Shown here: in pieces, positions 16,782 through 25,525 of the stretch
How positions within the stretch are numbered: position 1 is the first letter of the stretch
Layout: each line of letters starts with the position of its first letter
Assembly (NCBI RefSeq): GCF_030555055.1
Contig: NZ_JAMOAO010000001.1
Coordinates: forward strand, 620,001 to 684,000
DNA from: Nocardiopsis sp. YSL2
GTDB taxonomy: Bacteria > Actinomycetota > Actinomycetes > Streptosporangiales > Streptosporangiaceae
Direction of reading: 5' to 3'
DNA: 64,000 nt
Position numbers and translations under genes: made by a program
The notes under the pieces: generated by a model
Told to the model about the DNA's origin: nothing
Seen by the model: only the letters and a program-made list of their open reading frames with translations
Databases searched by the model: none

Positions 16782-17024
16782 TTTGCGTGAATGTGGTGAA
16801 CTTAACAGAAGAGTCCAGCGTTGTGAACAGGAGATTGCCGCCGGATCTCCTCGTGCCGCGACGCGCACACTGAGTGAGATCAGTCCGTTGAACTGCGAAG
16901 TTCAGGGCCTTGGCGCAGGGATGACGCGGACCACCGAACACACGCCCACCGCGTGACCAGGCGCGATACGCCGCGGTTCTGCGTGAAAGATGCACGCAAG
17001 ATTTCGGCAAGAGGGCGTGAAGAA

Positions 17025-17068
17025 GCCGGTGGCGGCGCGGCCCTGCGGGGGACCGCGCCGCCACCGGC
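17025..17068 (-). terminator. Terminator of the small membrane protein gene
   Basis: A perfect 16-bp stem (17025-17040 with 17053-17068) with a 12-nt loop lies 18 nt beyond the stop codon of the minus-strand gene at 17086. Confidence 0.8.
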
Positions 17069-17085
17069 GCAGCGGGGAGGGCGGA

Positions 17086-17424
17086 TCACCAGAAGACGGC
17101 GACACCGATGTTGAGGATGGCGAGCACGCCCGCGATGGTGGCCAGGCGGCTGGACGGCTTGCGCAGGTTCATGACGCCCACGACCACCACGGCCAGGGCG
17201 ACGATGAGCTTGACGCCCACCTTGATGTTGTCGACCTCGGCGACCCCGGACATCTCGGCGACCCCCACGAGGGCCAGGCCGGTGACCAGTTGGAGCAGGG
17301 AGCTGTGCAGCAGCACCTTGGTCGACTTGGCGTGACCGGTCATGACCTGCATGAGGAAGCCCGCGAGGATGCCGGCGAGACCGATCATGTGCAGGAAGAC
17401 GAGCGCGGAGTAGATGATGTCCAT
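17086..17424 (-). CDS. Small four-helix integral membrane protein
   Basis: A 112-residue hydrophobic protein with four predicted membrane helices (about 3-25, 38-58, 66-86 and 92-111) joined by short loops, one of them carrying ADV/NIKVGVKL. I recognise no named family, although similar small membrane proteins occur across actinomycetes. The minus-strand sequence TAGTGT, six bases and then ATG suggests a leaderless message, and an ACTACG-N3-CGTAGT dyad overlaps the upstream edge of that -10 box. This points to repression by a dimeric regulator that is not encoded next to it. Confidence 0.75.
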   Translation of the reverse strand: MDIIYSALVFLHMIGLAGILAGFLMQVMTGHAKSTKVLLHSSLLQLVTGLALVGVAEMSGVAEVDNIKVGVKLIVALAVVVVGVMNLRKPSSRLATIAGVLAILNIGVAVFW

Positions 17425-17430
17425 GGCGAC

Positions 17431-17450
17431 ACACTACTACGCGTCGTAGT
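17431..17450 (-). promoter_or_regulatory. Dyad operator overlapping a leaderless -10 box
   Basis: On the minus strand TAGTGT (17436-17431) precedes the ATG by six nt. The palindrome ACTACG-CGT-CGTAGT (17436-17450, 6-bp arms) abuts it upstream by one shared base. A protein bound there would cover the promoter. Confidence 0.55.
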
Positions 17451-17491
17451 TTTTCCGGCCCCGGATATGACGCGTTGACGTCACGGCCCGG

Positions 17492-18082
17492 TCACCGGCT
17501 CCGGAGCGCGCCCCTGCGCCGCCACAGGAACCAGACCAGCACGAGTACCAGCCCCGCACCGACCGAACCGACCAGTGTCGCCCGGTCCGCGAGCCCGCCG
17601 AGGGCCGCCGACCGCTCGGTGACCAGCACGGTGTCGCTCGCGCACGCCGTGGGCTCGGCGTCGCGGTCCAACAGCAGGCAGGCCGTGCTCATCAGGCGCT
17701 CGTCCACGGCGGTGTCCTCGGCGATCCGCACGCGCACCGTGTGGTGGGCCTCCCCGCCGGCGGGGATCCCGACCCCCCAGTTGGCGATGCCCTCCTCCAC
17801 CATGCCGCCCTGGCCGACCTCCAGGACCTCCATCCCCTCCGGGACGTGCTGGGCCAGGAGGGCGCCCTCCACCGGGGCGCTGTCGCCGTTGGTCACGCTC
17901 GTCCGCAGGACGACCTCCTCCCCCGGAGCCGCCCCGTCCTCCCCCGACACGGACAGGCTCACCGGCGCCGCCTGCTCGTCGGCCGCGGCCCCGCTCGCGA
18001 CCAGGGCCGCCGCCCCGACCGCGACCGCGCCGATCAACACCGGTACCGCGCGGTACCGGCTCCCCCCGAGCACTCGCGACAT
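17492..18082 (-). CDS. Exported surface protein with DUF11/CARDB-like domain and C-terminal anchor
   Basis: A 196-residue protein of unknown function that is probably displayed on the cell surface. A signal peptide with a basic start and hydrophobic core (about 1-34, ending SGAAADEQ) precedes one immunoglobulin-like beta domain of the type that handles extracellular adhesion or spacing. Visible pieces are LSVSGEDGAAPGEEVVLRT, an NGDSAPVEGALLAQHVPEGM stretch and two cysteines in STACLLL and PTACASD. The C-terminus is a hydrophobic helix (TLVGSVGAGLVLVLVWFLW) followed by RRRGALRSR, a membrane anchor without an LPXTG sortase motif. AGGAGG lies six nt before the ATG at 18082. Confidence 0.75.
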   Translation of the reverse strand: MSRVLGGSRYRAVPVLIGAVAVGAAALVASGAAADEQAAPVSLSVSGEDGAAPGEEVVLRTSVTNGDSAPVEGALLAQHVPEGMEVLEVGQGGMVEEGIANWGVGIPAGGEAHHTVRVRIAEDTAVDERLMSTACLLLDRDAEPTACASDTVLVTERSAALGGLADRATLVGSVGAGLVLVLVWFLWRRRGALRSR

Positions 18083-18396
18083 CACGCACCTCCTGTACGT
18101 CCACCCTGTCAGCCCTAGACAACTACGAGTCACCGTGAGAACGCCTTCAGTGACACACCTTGGTCTCGGCTCGAGTGCTCCGCCCGGGTCTGGCCGCCGC
18201 ACGGCGGACCAACGCTCCGGGCCTCCTGAGACCGCCTCAGGTCCTCCGGCGGGGGCCTTAGGCCGACCGGGCCGACCCGGGCGCCGGACGCGGTCAGGAC
18301 TGGGCATCCTCCCCATGCGCGGGGCGGGGCCTTAGACCGATCGTTGTTCTCAGGCGGCGGGGACACAGGGTCTCCGCCCACGGGGGAAGGCCCACC
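18083..18396. other. Intergenic region between divergent genes
   Basis: A 314-nt gap between the exported-protein gene (minus) and a small plus-strand gene. It is very GC-rich with short GGCC and CCGG hairpins. I see no RNA gene and no convincing promoter or operator. Confidence 0.4.
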
Positions 18397-18600
18397 ATGT
18401 ACCACCCGGACCTGTTCAGCTCGACCGCCGACTACGTCAGCCGCGAGCGCCGACGCGAGGCGGAGCACGTCCGCGCGATCAAGCGGGCCCGCGCCGAGGA
18501 GCGTGCCGCGCGCCGCGCCGAGAAGAAGAAGGGCCACCGGCAGGGCAGGGAGGACGTACCGGATTCCGGGGCCCGCGCGCGCTTCGGCCGCGCCGCCTGA
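18397..18600 (+). CDS. Small basic hypothetical protein
   Basis: A 67-residue protein of unknown function. It starts MYHPDLFSSTADYVSRERRR, and roughly half of residues 15-50 are Arg, Lys or Glu in a heptad-like helix (EAEHVRAIKRARAEERAARR). It would be a soluble, strongly basic helical protein. GGGGGAAGG lies six nt before the ATG, and third positions are GC-rich, both supporting real translation. It precedes the LuxR regulator gene by 304 nt on the same strand. Confidence 0.6.
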   Translation: MYHPDLFSSTADYVSRERRREAEHVRAIKRARAEERAARRAEKKKGHRQGREDVPDSGARARFGRAA

Positions 18601-18891
18601 TCCCGTGGGCGGTCTCCGATCCACGGCGTCCCGCACGCGACCGGGAGGAGGGTCCGACGGGCGGGCGGCCGTGGAGCGCCCGAGCGCGCTCTCGCGAGAG
18701 GCCGGCGGCCCCTGACGGAGGCCCGGGGCGCGGGCGGCACCGCGCGCGGGCAGGGGCGGCACCATGCGTCGCCGGAACTGGTGGACGACGCTCTGGCCGG
18801 CCACCGCCGCCGGGGTCCGGCTCTCGCCCGCGAGCCGGGCCCGGCCTGACCGGGCCTGGGGAAAACCACAGGCGGTCCACACGACCGACGG
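18601..18891. other. Intergenic region upstream of the LuxR regulator
   Basis: Almost 300 nt of GC-rich DNA with short CCGG palindromes. Apart from the -10 box at its right end I find no gene or site I can support; in-frame start codons here for the downstream gene would give an unlikely N-terminal extension. Confidence 0.4.
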
Positions 18892-18897
18892 CATAAT
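18892..18897 (+). promoter_or_regulatory. -10 box of a probable leaderless LuxR transcript
   Basis: CATAAT (18892-18897) is followed by seven bases and the ATG at 18905. No Shine-Dalgarno sequence is present before that ATG. Confidence 0.5.
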
Positions 18898-18904
18898 GGC
18901 CTCT

Positions 18905-21904
18905 ATGCCCCAACTCGTACAGTCCTGTCCCGTCTTTGTCGGACGCGAGCGACCGCTGCGGCTCCTGGGCGAGCACGCCGAGCGCTCGCACACGGAGTCC
19001 TCCGGCATGGTCCTGGTCGGCGGTGACGCGGGGGTCGGCAAGAGCCGACTGGTGGGCGAGTTCACCGCCGCCCCGACCACGGGGTCGGTGTACGTGGGCG
19101 GCTGCCTCCAGCTGGGGGTGGACGGGCTCTCCTACGCCCCCTTCACCGCGGTCCTGCGCCAGGTGCTGCGCGAGCGCGGGAGGGCGGCGTTCGAGGCCGC
19201 TGCCCCGGGCGGGGTGGGCGAGTTCGCCCGGCTGCTGCCCGAGCTGGGCGAGGCGCCCGGGGACCGCAGGGAGAACCGGGGCATCCTCTTCGAGCAGGTG
19301 CTGCGCCTGTTCACCCAGGCCGCCCAGGACTCACCGCTGACCGTGGTCCTGGAGGACCTGCACTGGGCCGACGGCGCCACGCGCGACCTCCTGGTGTTCC
19401 TGGTGCGCAACCTGGACCTGCCGGGGATACTGATCATCGGCACCTACCGCAGCGACGACCTGCACCGCACCCACCCCCTGCGGCGGCTGATCCCCGAACT
19501 GGAGCGCGCGCCCAACGTGCTGGGGCTGCGCCTGGAGCCTCTGACGCGGGAGGAGGTGGGCCGCCAGGCCGCGGCCATCCGGGGCGCGGAGCTGACGCCG
19601 GAGAAGCTGGACGCCCTCTACCGCCGCACCGACGGCATCCCTTTGTTCGTGGAGTCCCTGGCGGCGGACGACTCCTGCACCACCGGTGAGAACCCCGACG
19701 TGCCGGAGCACTTCCGCGACCTGCTGCTGGAACCGCTGCACCGGTTCGACGACACCGCGCTGTCGGTGCTGCGGGTGGCGTCGGTGGGAGCGGTCTCCGA
19801 GAGCATCGAGCACGAGATCCTCTACCACGCGGCGGGGCTGCCCGAACACGAGCTGGAGCGCGCGCTGCACACCCTGGTGGACGCCAACGTGCTGCGGTCG
19901 GGCCGTACCGACTACCGGTTCCGGCACGCCCTGCTGCGCGACGCCGTGCACGAGGAGATCCTGCCGGGCCCCCACTCGCGGCTGCACCTGCGCTTCGCCC
20001 AGCTCATCGAGGAGTACCCCGACGCCGTGCCAGCCGACCGCCGCGCCGCCGAGCAGGCACACCACTTCCTGGCGGCGCGGGACCTGCCGAGCGCGCTCCA
20101 GGCCGCGTGGTGGGCGGCGGTCCGGGCCGGCGACACCCTGGCGTTCAGCGAGGAGCTGGACATGCTGGAGCGCGTACTGGACATGTGGGACCAGGTGCCC
20201 GACGCCGCGGAGCGGGTCGGGGGACGCACGTGGGCGCAGGTGGTCAGCGCGGCCGCCGCCGCGGCGCTGGAGGCGGGCCGGCACAAGCGGGCCCGCGAGC
20301 TGGCCGACGAGGCACTGGCGACCCTGGCGGGGGACGCCGACGACGACCACACCCTCACGGTGCGGGCCGAGCTGCTGCGCCTCCGGGGCCAGGCACGCGC
20401 CCAGCAGCTCAACGGCGGCGGTGTCGAGGACCTGGTGCGCGCCCTGGAACTGCACCCGCCGCACATGCCGGGGTACGGCCTGTTGCTGTCGATCCTGGCC
20501 AAGACGAGCCTGCTCTACCGCGTGGACCGTGAGCCGTCGCCGGACCAGCTCCAACTGCGGGAGCTGGCGGAGCGCGGACTGACGGGACGGCGGCTGGCGG
20601 AGTTGGCCGTGGAGGTCTCCGCCTCCGGGCGCGGGGGCGACGCGTGCGCCGCCGCCGACGCCCGGATCACCCTGGGCGGGATCAGCCTGGCCGAGGGCGA
20701 CCTGGAGACCGGGCGCCCCCTGTTCCTGGAGGGCATCGCGCGCTCGCACCAGACCAACGACCCCAACCTGGAGGCGCGCGGGGTCGGCAACCTGGCGCAC
20801 TTCCTGCGGGAGCTGGGCCGGCACGAGGAGGGCCTGGTGGTCCTGGAGGACGCCCTGGAGCGGCACAGGGCCCTGGGGTGGGCGTCCGTGCACAGCCACT
20901 TCAACCACCAGAACCGCGCCGAGATCCACTTCGAGCTGGGCGACCTGGCCACCGCGCGCGAGATCGTGGAGCGGGTGCTGCGCACCCGCCCCTCGGACAA
21001 GCAGCGCGTCTACATCGCGAGTGTGCTGATGCGCGTCGCCGTGGCCCAGGGCGACACCGCGACGGCCCGGGCGTGGGTCCAGCCCATGCTGGAGCAGGAG
21101 ACCCTGCGCGCGCACCGGATGAACATCGTGCAGTTGGCCGCCCTGGGCATCCTGGACACGCGGTTGGCCGAGGACCGGCTGGACACCGCGCTGGAGGTGG
21201 CGCGGCGGCTGTTGGAGGAGCTGGAGCTGGAGGCCGCCCCGGGCTACTCCTGGCCGATGGCCGACGTGATGGCGGAGGCCGTCCGGCGCGGGGCTGCCGC
21301 CGGTCGGGCGCCGGCGACGGTCGAGCACGCCGCCCGGGTGCGCGCCCTCACGGTCAAGGTCACCGAGCAGATGTCCGTGCACGGTCCCGTCCAGCGGGCG
21401 CACCGCGCCGCCGTCACGGCGCGCACGGCGGCGGCGGAGGGGGCGGGTGGCCCGGACCTGCTGGAGTACTGGTGCGAGGCGGTGCGGGCCTGGGAGCGCA
21501 CGCCCCTGCGGCTGCACCTGTCCGAGGTCCGGCTGCGGGCCGCCGAGGCGGCGGTCGCTGCGGGCGAACGGGAGCGTGCCGCGGAGTGGACGCGCCAGGT
21601 GTTCGAGACGGCGTCCGCCTGCGGGGCGGCCCCGCTGGCGGGCGCGGCCGCCGACCTGGCGCGTCGGCTCGGCGTGGGGCTGGGTGAGGACGCGGCGCCG
21701 CCGCCGTCCCCGGCTGGGCTGACCGCGCGGGAGCTGGAGGTCACCCGGCTGCTGGCGTCGGGACGCACCAACGCGCAGATCGCGGCGGAGCTGTTCATCA
21801 GCCCCAAGACCGCGAGCGTGCACGTGTCCAACATCCTGGCGAAGCTGGAGGTGGCCAACCGCGCCGCCGCCGGGGCGCGCGCCCGCGAACTCGGCCTGGC
21901 CTGA
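18905..21904 (+). CDS. Large ATP-binding LuxR-family regulator (LAL type)
   Basis: A 999-residue transcription regulator of the LAL class. The N-terminal AAA_16 module has Walker A GGDAGVGKS (residues 39-47) and Walker B VVLEDLHWAD (about 143-152). A long middle region of TPR-like helices (about 380-900) probably senses a ligand or partner. The last 65 residues are a LuxR/GerE helix-turn-helix, LTARELEVTRLLASGRTN then FISPKTASVHVSNILAKL. ATG at 18905 is preferred as a leaderless start; ATG at 18896 is three codons upstream. No target gene is obvious: the next gene downstream has its own dyad. Confidence 0.9.
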   Translation: MPQLVQSCPVFVGRERPLRLLGEHAERSHTESSGMVLVGGDAGVGKSRLVGEFTAAPTTGSVYVGGCLQLGVDGLSYAPFTAVLRQVLRERGRAAFEAAAPGGVGEFARLLPELGEAPGDRRENRGILFEQVLRLFTQAAQDSPLTVVLEDLHWADGATRDLLVFLVRNLDLPGILIIGTYRSDDLHRTHPLRRLIPELERAPNVLGLRLEPLTREEVGRQAAAIRGAELTPEKLDALYRRTDGIPLFVESLAADDSCTTGENPDVPEHFRDLLLEPLHRFDDTALSVLRVASVGAVSESIEHEILYHAAGLPEHELERALHTLVDANVLRSGRTDYRFRHALLRDAVHEEILPGPHSRLHLRFAQLIEEYPDAVPADRRAAEQAHHFLAARDLPSALQAAWWAAVRAGDTLAFSEELDMLERVLDMWDQVPDAAERVGGRTWAQVVSAAAAAALEAGRHKRARELADEALATLAGDADDDHTLTVRAELLRLRGQARAQQLNGGGVEDLVRALELHPPHMPGYGLLLSILAKTSLLYRVDREPSPDQLQLRELAERGLTGRRLAELAVEVSASGRGGDACAAADARITLGGISLAEGDLETGRPLFLEGIARSHQTNDPNLEARGVGNLAHFLRELGRHEEGLVVLEDALERHRALGWASVHSHFNHQNRAEIHFELGDLATAREIVERVLRTRPSDKQRVYIASVLMRVAVAQGDTATARAWVQPMLEQETLRAHRMNIVQLAALGILDTRLAEDRLDTALEVARRLLEELELEAAPGYSWPMADVMAEAVRRGAAAGRAPATVEHAARVRALTVKVTEQMSVHGPVQRAHRAAVTARTAAAEGAGGPDLLEYWCEAVRAWERTPLRLHLSEVRLRAAEAAVAAGERERAAEWTRQVFETASACGAAPLAGAAADLARRLGVGLGEDAAPPPSPAGLTARELEVTRLLASGRTNAQIAAELFISPKTASVHVSNILAKLEVANRAAAGARARELGLA

Positions 21905-21950
21905 GCCGACGGATCCCGGACCGGACCCCGGCCCCGGCGTGCTCGACAAA

Positions 21951-21996
21951 CCACTACGAATCAAGTACTTTGAGCGAAGCACTTCAATCGTTGTGG
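21951..21996 (+). promoter_or_regulatory. Nested 46-bp dyad upstream of the RibD-type reductase gene
   Basis: Three pairs of arms share one centre (21973.5): AAGTACTT/AAGCACTT (21963-21970/21977-21984), CGA/TCG (21957-21959/21988-21990) and CCAC/GTGG (21951-21954/21993-21996). The AAGTACTT core resembles operators of MarR/HxlR-type repressors. It ends 15 nt before a strong AAAGGAGG ribosome-binding site. Confidence 0.6.
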
Positions 21997-22021
21997 TCTG
22001 TGGACCGCACAAAGGAGGACC

Positions 22022-22609
22022 ATGCGCACGCTCACCTACTTCGTCGCGGTGTCACTGGACGGCTTCGTCTGCGCACCCGACGGCACCTTCGACTTCTTCC
22101 CCCAGTCCGACGAGTCCGGGGCCTACCACGCCCGCGAGTACCCCGAGCTGATCCCGACCCACGTCCGCGAACAGCTCGGCCTCGACGTCCCCAACCAGAG
22201 GTTCGACACCCTCCTCCAGGGCCGGGGGTCCTACCAGGTCGCCCTGGACGAGGGCATCACCAGCCCCTACGCCCACATGCGCCAGTACGTGCTCTCGCGG
22301 ACCCTGGCCAAGGACACCGACCCGGACGTGACGATCGTCGACACCGATCCGCTCGCTCTGGTCCGCGCACTCAAGCGGCAGGAAGGTGACCTGGGGCTCT
22401 GCCTGGTCGGCGGCCCGACCGCCGCCGGTGTGCTGCTGCCGGAGATCGACGAGCTGATGATCAAGCGCTACCCGGTGATCGCCGGAGCCGGGCGGCCGTT
22501 CGTCGACGCTGCCTTCGCCCCGGCGGCCTTCGAGCGCGTGCGGAGCACCGTCCTCGGCGACGGAGCCGACTACACGCTCTTCCGCCGCACCGCGTCGCCC
22601 GCGGGGTGA
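22022..22609 (+). CDS. Dihydrofolate reductase / RibD C-terminal domain family protein
   Basis: A 195-residue NADPH-dependent reductase of the RibD_C/DHFR-like superfamily. The start TYFVAVSLDGFVCAPDG is the family's first strand, and the RGSYQVAL and LVGGPTAAGVLLPEIDEL blocks form the nucleotide side and the last helix. These stand-alone actinomycete proteins have no settled substrate; some are called deaminase-reductases without evidence. The ribosome-binding site AAAGGAGG is the strongest in the window. Its 3' end overlaps the end of the convergent ATPase gene by 40 nt. Control by the nested dyad just upstream is likely. Confidence 0.85.
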   Translation: MRTLTYFVAVSLDGFVCAPDGTFDFFPQSDESGAYHAREYPELIPTHVREQLGLDVPNQRFDTLLQGRGSYQVALDEGITSPYAHMRQYVLSRTLAKDTDPDVTIVDTDPLALVRALKRQEGDLGLCLVGGPTAAGVLLPEIDELMIKRYPVIAGAGRPFVDAAFAPAAFERVRSTVLGDGADYTLFRRTASPAG

Positions 22610-25350
22610 GCCCGGCCGGAGCGTCCCGTGGCGCTGCGCCCGCCGCTGCGGCCGGCGCGCCCGGCCCATCGGCGCAGCGCCTTCTCCGCCTCCACCGCCA
22701 CCAGGACACTGGCCGCGACGGCCACCATGACCGGCCAGTACTCCAGCGGCAGCGGTTCGACCCTCAACACGAACCGTGTCGGGGGGAAGTACAGGGCCGC
22801 GGCGTGCAGGGCCAGTGTGGCCGCGGTCGCCACCACCAGGAAGCGGTTGTCGCGCAGCGGCACGGACAGGACGGACCGGTGCTGGGACCGGGCGTTGCCC
22901 GCCTGGAAGGCGGCGAAGAGGACCAGGGTGGTCAGCGCCACCGTCTGGGCGGTGGTGGCCGACCCGGTGTCCTCCAGTGCCCAGGCGAACAGCGCCACCG
23001 CCCCGACGGCCTGTACGAGCCCGGTCAGGACCGTCCGCCGCCACATCAGCGGTGAGAGGATCCCTTCCTGCGCCGCGCGCGGCGCACGGCGCAGGACGTC
23101 GCGGTCACCGCGCTCGAACACCAGCGCCACGTCCTGGAGCCCGTTGGTGACGAGGTTGAGCCACAGCAGCTGCGCGGGCAGCATGAGCAGGGGCCAGCCC
23201 GCCGCGACCGACACGATCAGGGCCAGGATCGTCGCCACCGCCGTGGACACCAGGAAGAACGTGGCCCGCCGGACGTTCTCGAAGGTGACCCGGCCGAGTT
23301 CGACCGCGCGCACGATGCTGGTGAAGTCGTCGTCGGTGAGCACGATCTCCGATGCCTCGCGGGCCACGTCGGTGCCCGCCCGCCCCATCGACACCCCGAT
23401 GGAGGCCGCCTTGAGCGCGGGGGCGTCGTTGACGCCGTCACCGGTCACCGCGACCGTCTCGCCGCACTCCTGGAGGGCACGGACGATGCGCAGCTTGCCC
23501 TCGGGCGACACGCGCGCGAACACGGTGGTGCCGTCCAGGGCCGCGGACAGGGCCGCGTCGTCCATGGCGTCGACTTCGGCCCCGGTGACGGCCGGCCCCG
23601 CGCCGTCCGCGATGTCCAGTTCGGCGGCGATCGCCCGAGCGGTCAGCGCGTGGTCGCCCGTGATCATCAGCACGCGCACACCCGCCGCGTGGCAGGCCCG
23701 CACCGCCTCCCGCACTCCTGCGCGCGGCGGATCCACGAGCCCCACCAGCCCGACGAACACCAGGCCGCGCGGGTCCTCCAGGTCGATGGGCGTGTCACCG
23801 GGCGCGCGCGAGCGCCCCACCGCCAGGGCCAGGACGCGCAGCCCCGTACCGGCCATCGCGTGGGCCGCCTCCCGCACCGCGTCCAGGTCCGGGTCGGCGG
23901 CGCCGTCGCCCCCTTCACCCTCCCCGTGGACGGAGTCGCACATCGCGGCCACCCGCTCGGGAGACCCCTTGACGAACAGCGCCGCGCCGCCGCCCACGCC
24001 CCAGTGCCGCAGCGACGCCGAGTACTGCTGGGCGGGTTCGAAGGGCACGTCGGCCACCAGTCCGAACGCGTCGCGCAACGGCTCCGGCTCCAGCCCCGCG
24101 CGCGAGGCCGCCCTGAGCAGAGCGATCTCGGTGGGGTCGCCGACACCGCCGTCCCCACCCGGCTCGACCGCGGCCTCGTTCGTCAGGACCCCGGTGACCA
24201 GGGCGAGAACGAGCGGGTCCAGGTCGAGCGGTGAGGCCGCCGCGTCCACCGACGCGGGTCGCGCCGGGTCCGGCCGTTCCAGGTCCCGCTCCCGGCCGCC
24301 CGCCCACAGCCGGCGGACCGTCATCCGGTTCTCCGTGAGCGTTCCGGTCTTGTCCGCGCCGATGACGGTGGCGCTGCCCAGGGTCTCCACGGCCCGCAGG
24401 TGCCGCACGATGGCCCCGCCGCGCGCCATCCGGGTGACCCCGATCGCCAGCGCGATGGTGAGCACGATCGGCAGCCCCTCGGGGATCGCGGCCACCGCGA
24501 GCGCCACCGCGGCCAGGAACAGCTCGCGCGGCTCCCCACCGTTGATGAGGCCCAGGACGAGGACCAGGGCACAGGCGACCAGCACCACCACCATGATCAG
24601 CCGGGCCAGGCGCCGCAGGTGTCGGTTCAGCGGGGTCTCCGGTTGGCGCTCGGTCTCGATGAGGTCGGCGATCCCGCCCAGCCGTGTGGACCGCCCGGTG
24701 GCGAAGACCACGCCCTCACCGCGCCCGCTGGTCACCATGGTGCCCGAGTGGGCGAGCGATCCGAGGTCGCCGACCGCCAGGTCGCGGTCCAGGGCTCGGG
24801 TGTGCTTGGTGACGGGTGCCGACTCCCCCGTCAGCGGGGACTCGTCGATCCGCAGCGCCTGCGCCCGGATCAGACGGAGGTCGGCGGGCACACGGACACC
24901 CGACTCCAGCAGCACCACGTCACCGGGGACCAGATCGCGGCCGTCGACCTCGCGGTCCGTGCCGTCGCGCAGGACGCGGGCGCGTGGGACCGCCAGCTTG
25001 CGCAGAGCCCGCACCGCGGTGTCGGCCCGGCGTTCCTGGACGAATCCGATACCGGCGTTGAACAACAGGACCGCGACGATCACGCCGGTGTCGATCCACT
25101 CCCCGAGCACGAACGTCACGAAGGCGGCCGCCAGGAGGATCGCGATGAGGGGGCTGACGAACTGGCGTACCAGGAGCCGCGGTACCGAGGGCGGTGCGCT
25201 CTCCCTCAGGGCGTTGGGCCCGTACGTGACCAGGCGCCGCGCGGCTTCGTCGCCCGCGAGCCCCTGGGGGGAGGTGTCCAGGGCCTCGATCGCCTCCTGG
25301 GGCCCCATGACGTGCCACGCCTCGTCGATCCGCGAACCGGAAGTCGCCAC
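22570..25350 (-). CDS. P2-type cation-transporting ATPase (PacL/CtpF-like)
   Basis: A 926-residue P-type ATPase pumping a cation, probably Ca2+ or another divalent ion, out of the cell. An N-terminal cation-ATPase domain is followed by M1-M2, the actuator motif LTGESAPVTK, the M4 motif PEGLP, the phosphorylation site DKTGTLTENRM, and GDGVNDAPALKAASIGVSMG with the hinge. The M5-M10 helices follow, including LLWLNLVTNGLQDVAL (M6). GTG at 25350 is chosen because GGGGGAAG lies just upstream; ATG codons within and upstream are less well placed. It is divergent from the HAD/GH65 operon. The metal cannot be fixed from sequence alone. Confidence 0.9.
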   Translation of the reverse strand: MATSGSRIDEAWHVMGPQEAIEALDTSPQGLAGDEAARRLVTYGPNALRESAPPSVPRLLVRQFVSPLIAILLAAAFVTFVLGEWIDTGVIVAVLLFNAGIGFVQERRADTAVRALRKLAVPRARVLRDGTDREVDGRDLVPGDVVLLESGVRVPADLRLIRAQALRIDESPLTGESAPVTKHTRALDRDLAVGDLGSLAHSGTMVTSGRGEGVVFATGRSTRLGGIADLIETERQPETPLNRHLRRLARLIMVVVLVACALVLVLGLINGGEPRELFLAAVALAVAAIPEGLPIVLTIALAIGVTRMARGGAIVRHLRAVETLGSATVIGADKTGTLTENRMTVRRLWAGGRERDLERPDPARPASVDAAASPLDLDPLVLALVTGVLTNEAAVEPGGDGGVGDPTEIALLRAASRAGLEPEPLRDAFGLVADVPFEPAQQYSASLRHWGVGGGAALFVKGSPERVAAMCDSVHGEGEGGDGAADPDLDAVREAAHAMAGTGLRVLALAVGRSRAPGDTPIDLEDPRGLVFVGLVGLVDPPRAGVREAVRACHAAGVRVLMITGDHALTARAIAAELDIADGAGPAVTGAEVDAMDDAALSAALDGTTVFARVSPEGKLRIVRALQECGETVAVTGDGVNDAPALKAASIGVSMGRAGTDVAREASEIVLTDDDFTSIVRAVELGRVTFENVRRATFFLVSTAVATILALIVSVAAGWPLLMLPAQLLWLNLVTNGLQDVALVFERGDRDVLRRAPRAAQEGILSPLMWRRTVLTGLVQAVGAVALFAWALEDTGSATTAQTVALTTLVLFAAFQAGNARSQHRSVLSVPLRDNRFLVVATAATLALHAAALYFPPTRFVLRVEPLPLEYWPVMVAVAASVLVAVEAEKALRRWAGRAGRSGGRSATGRSGRAHPAGDAVRRKSV

Positions 25351-25525
25351 TCTTCCCCCTGTTATCGCCGATCGGCAACGGGAACGCCTGACATACGACT
25401 CCATGTTGGCGGTCGCCCGCGGGGCGGGGCAGGGCCGAAGGGCTCGTCGGCACGGGCGTTCGGCCCCTGTCCGCCACGGTGCCGGCGCGATGGGATGGCA
25501 GACCCGAGCCGAGGAGGAGACCGCG

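Noticed and set aside
16704..16868. A longer amylase beginning at 16868
   Set aside because: It would bury the signal peptide behind 55 residues and place the MalR-like operator inside the coding region.
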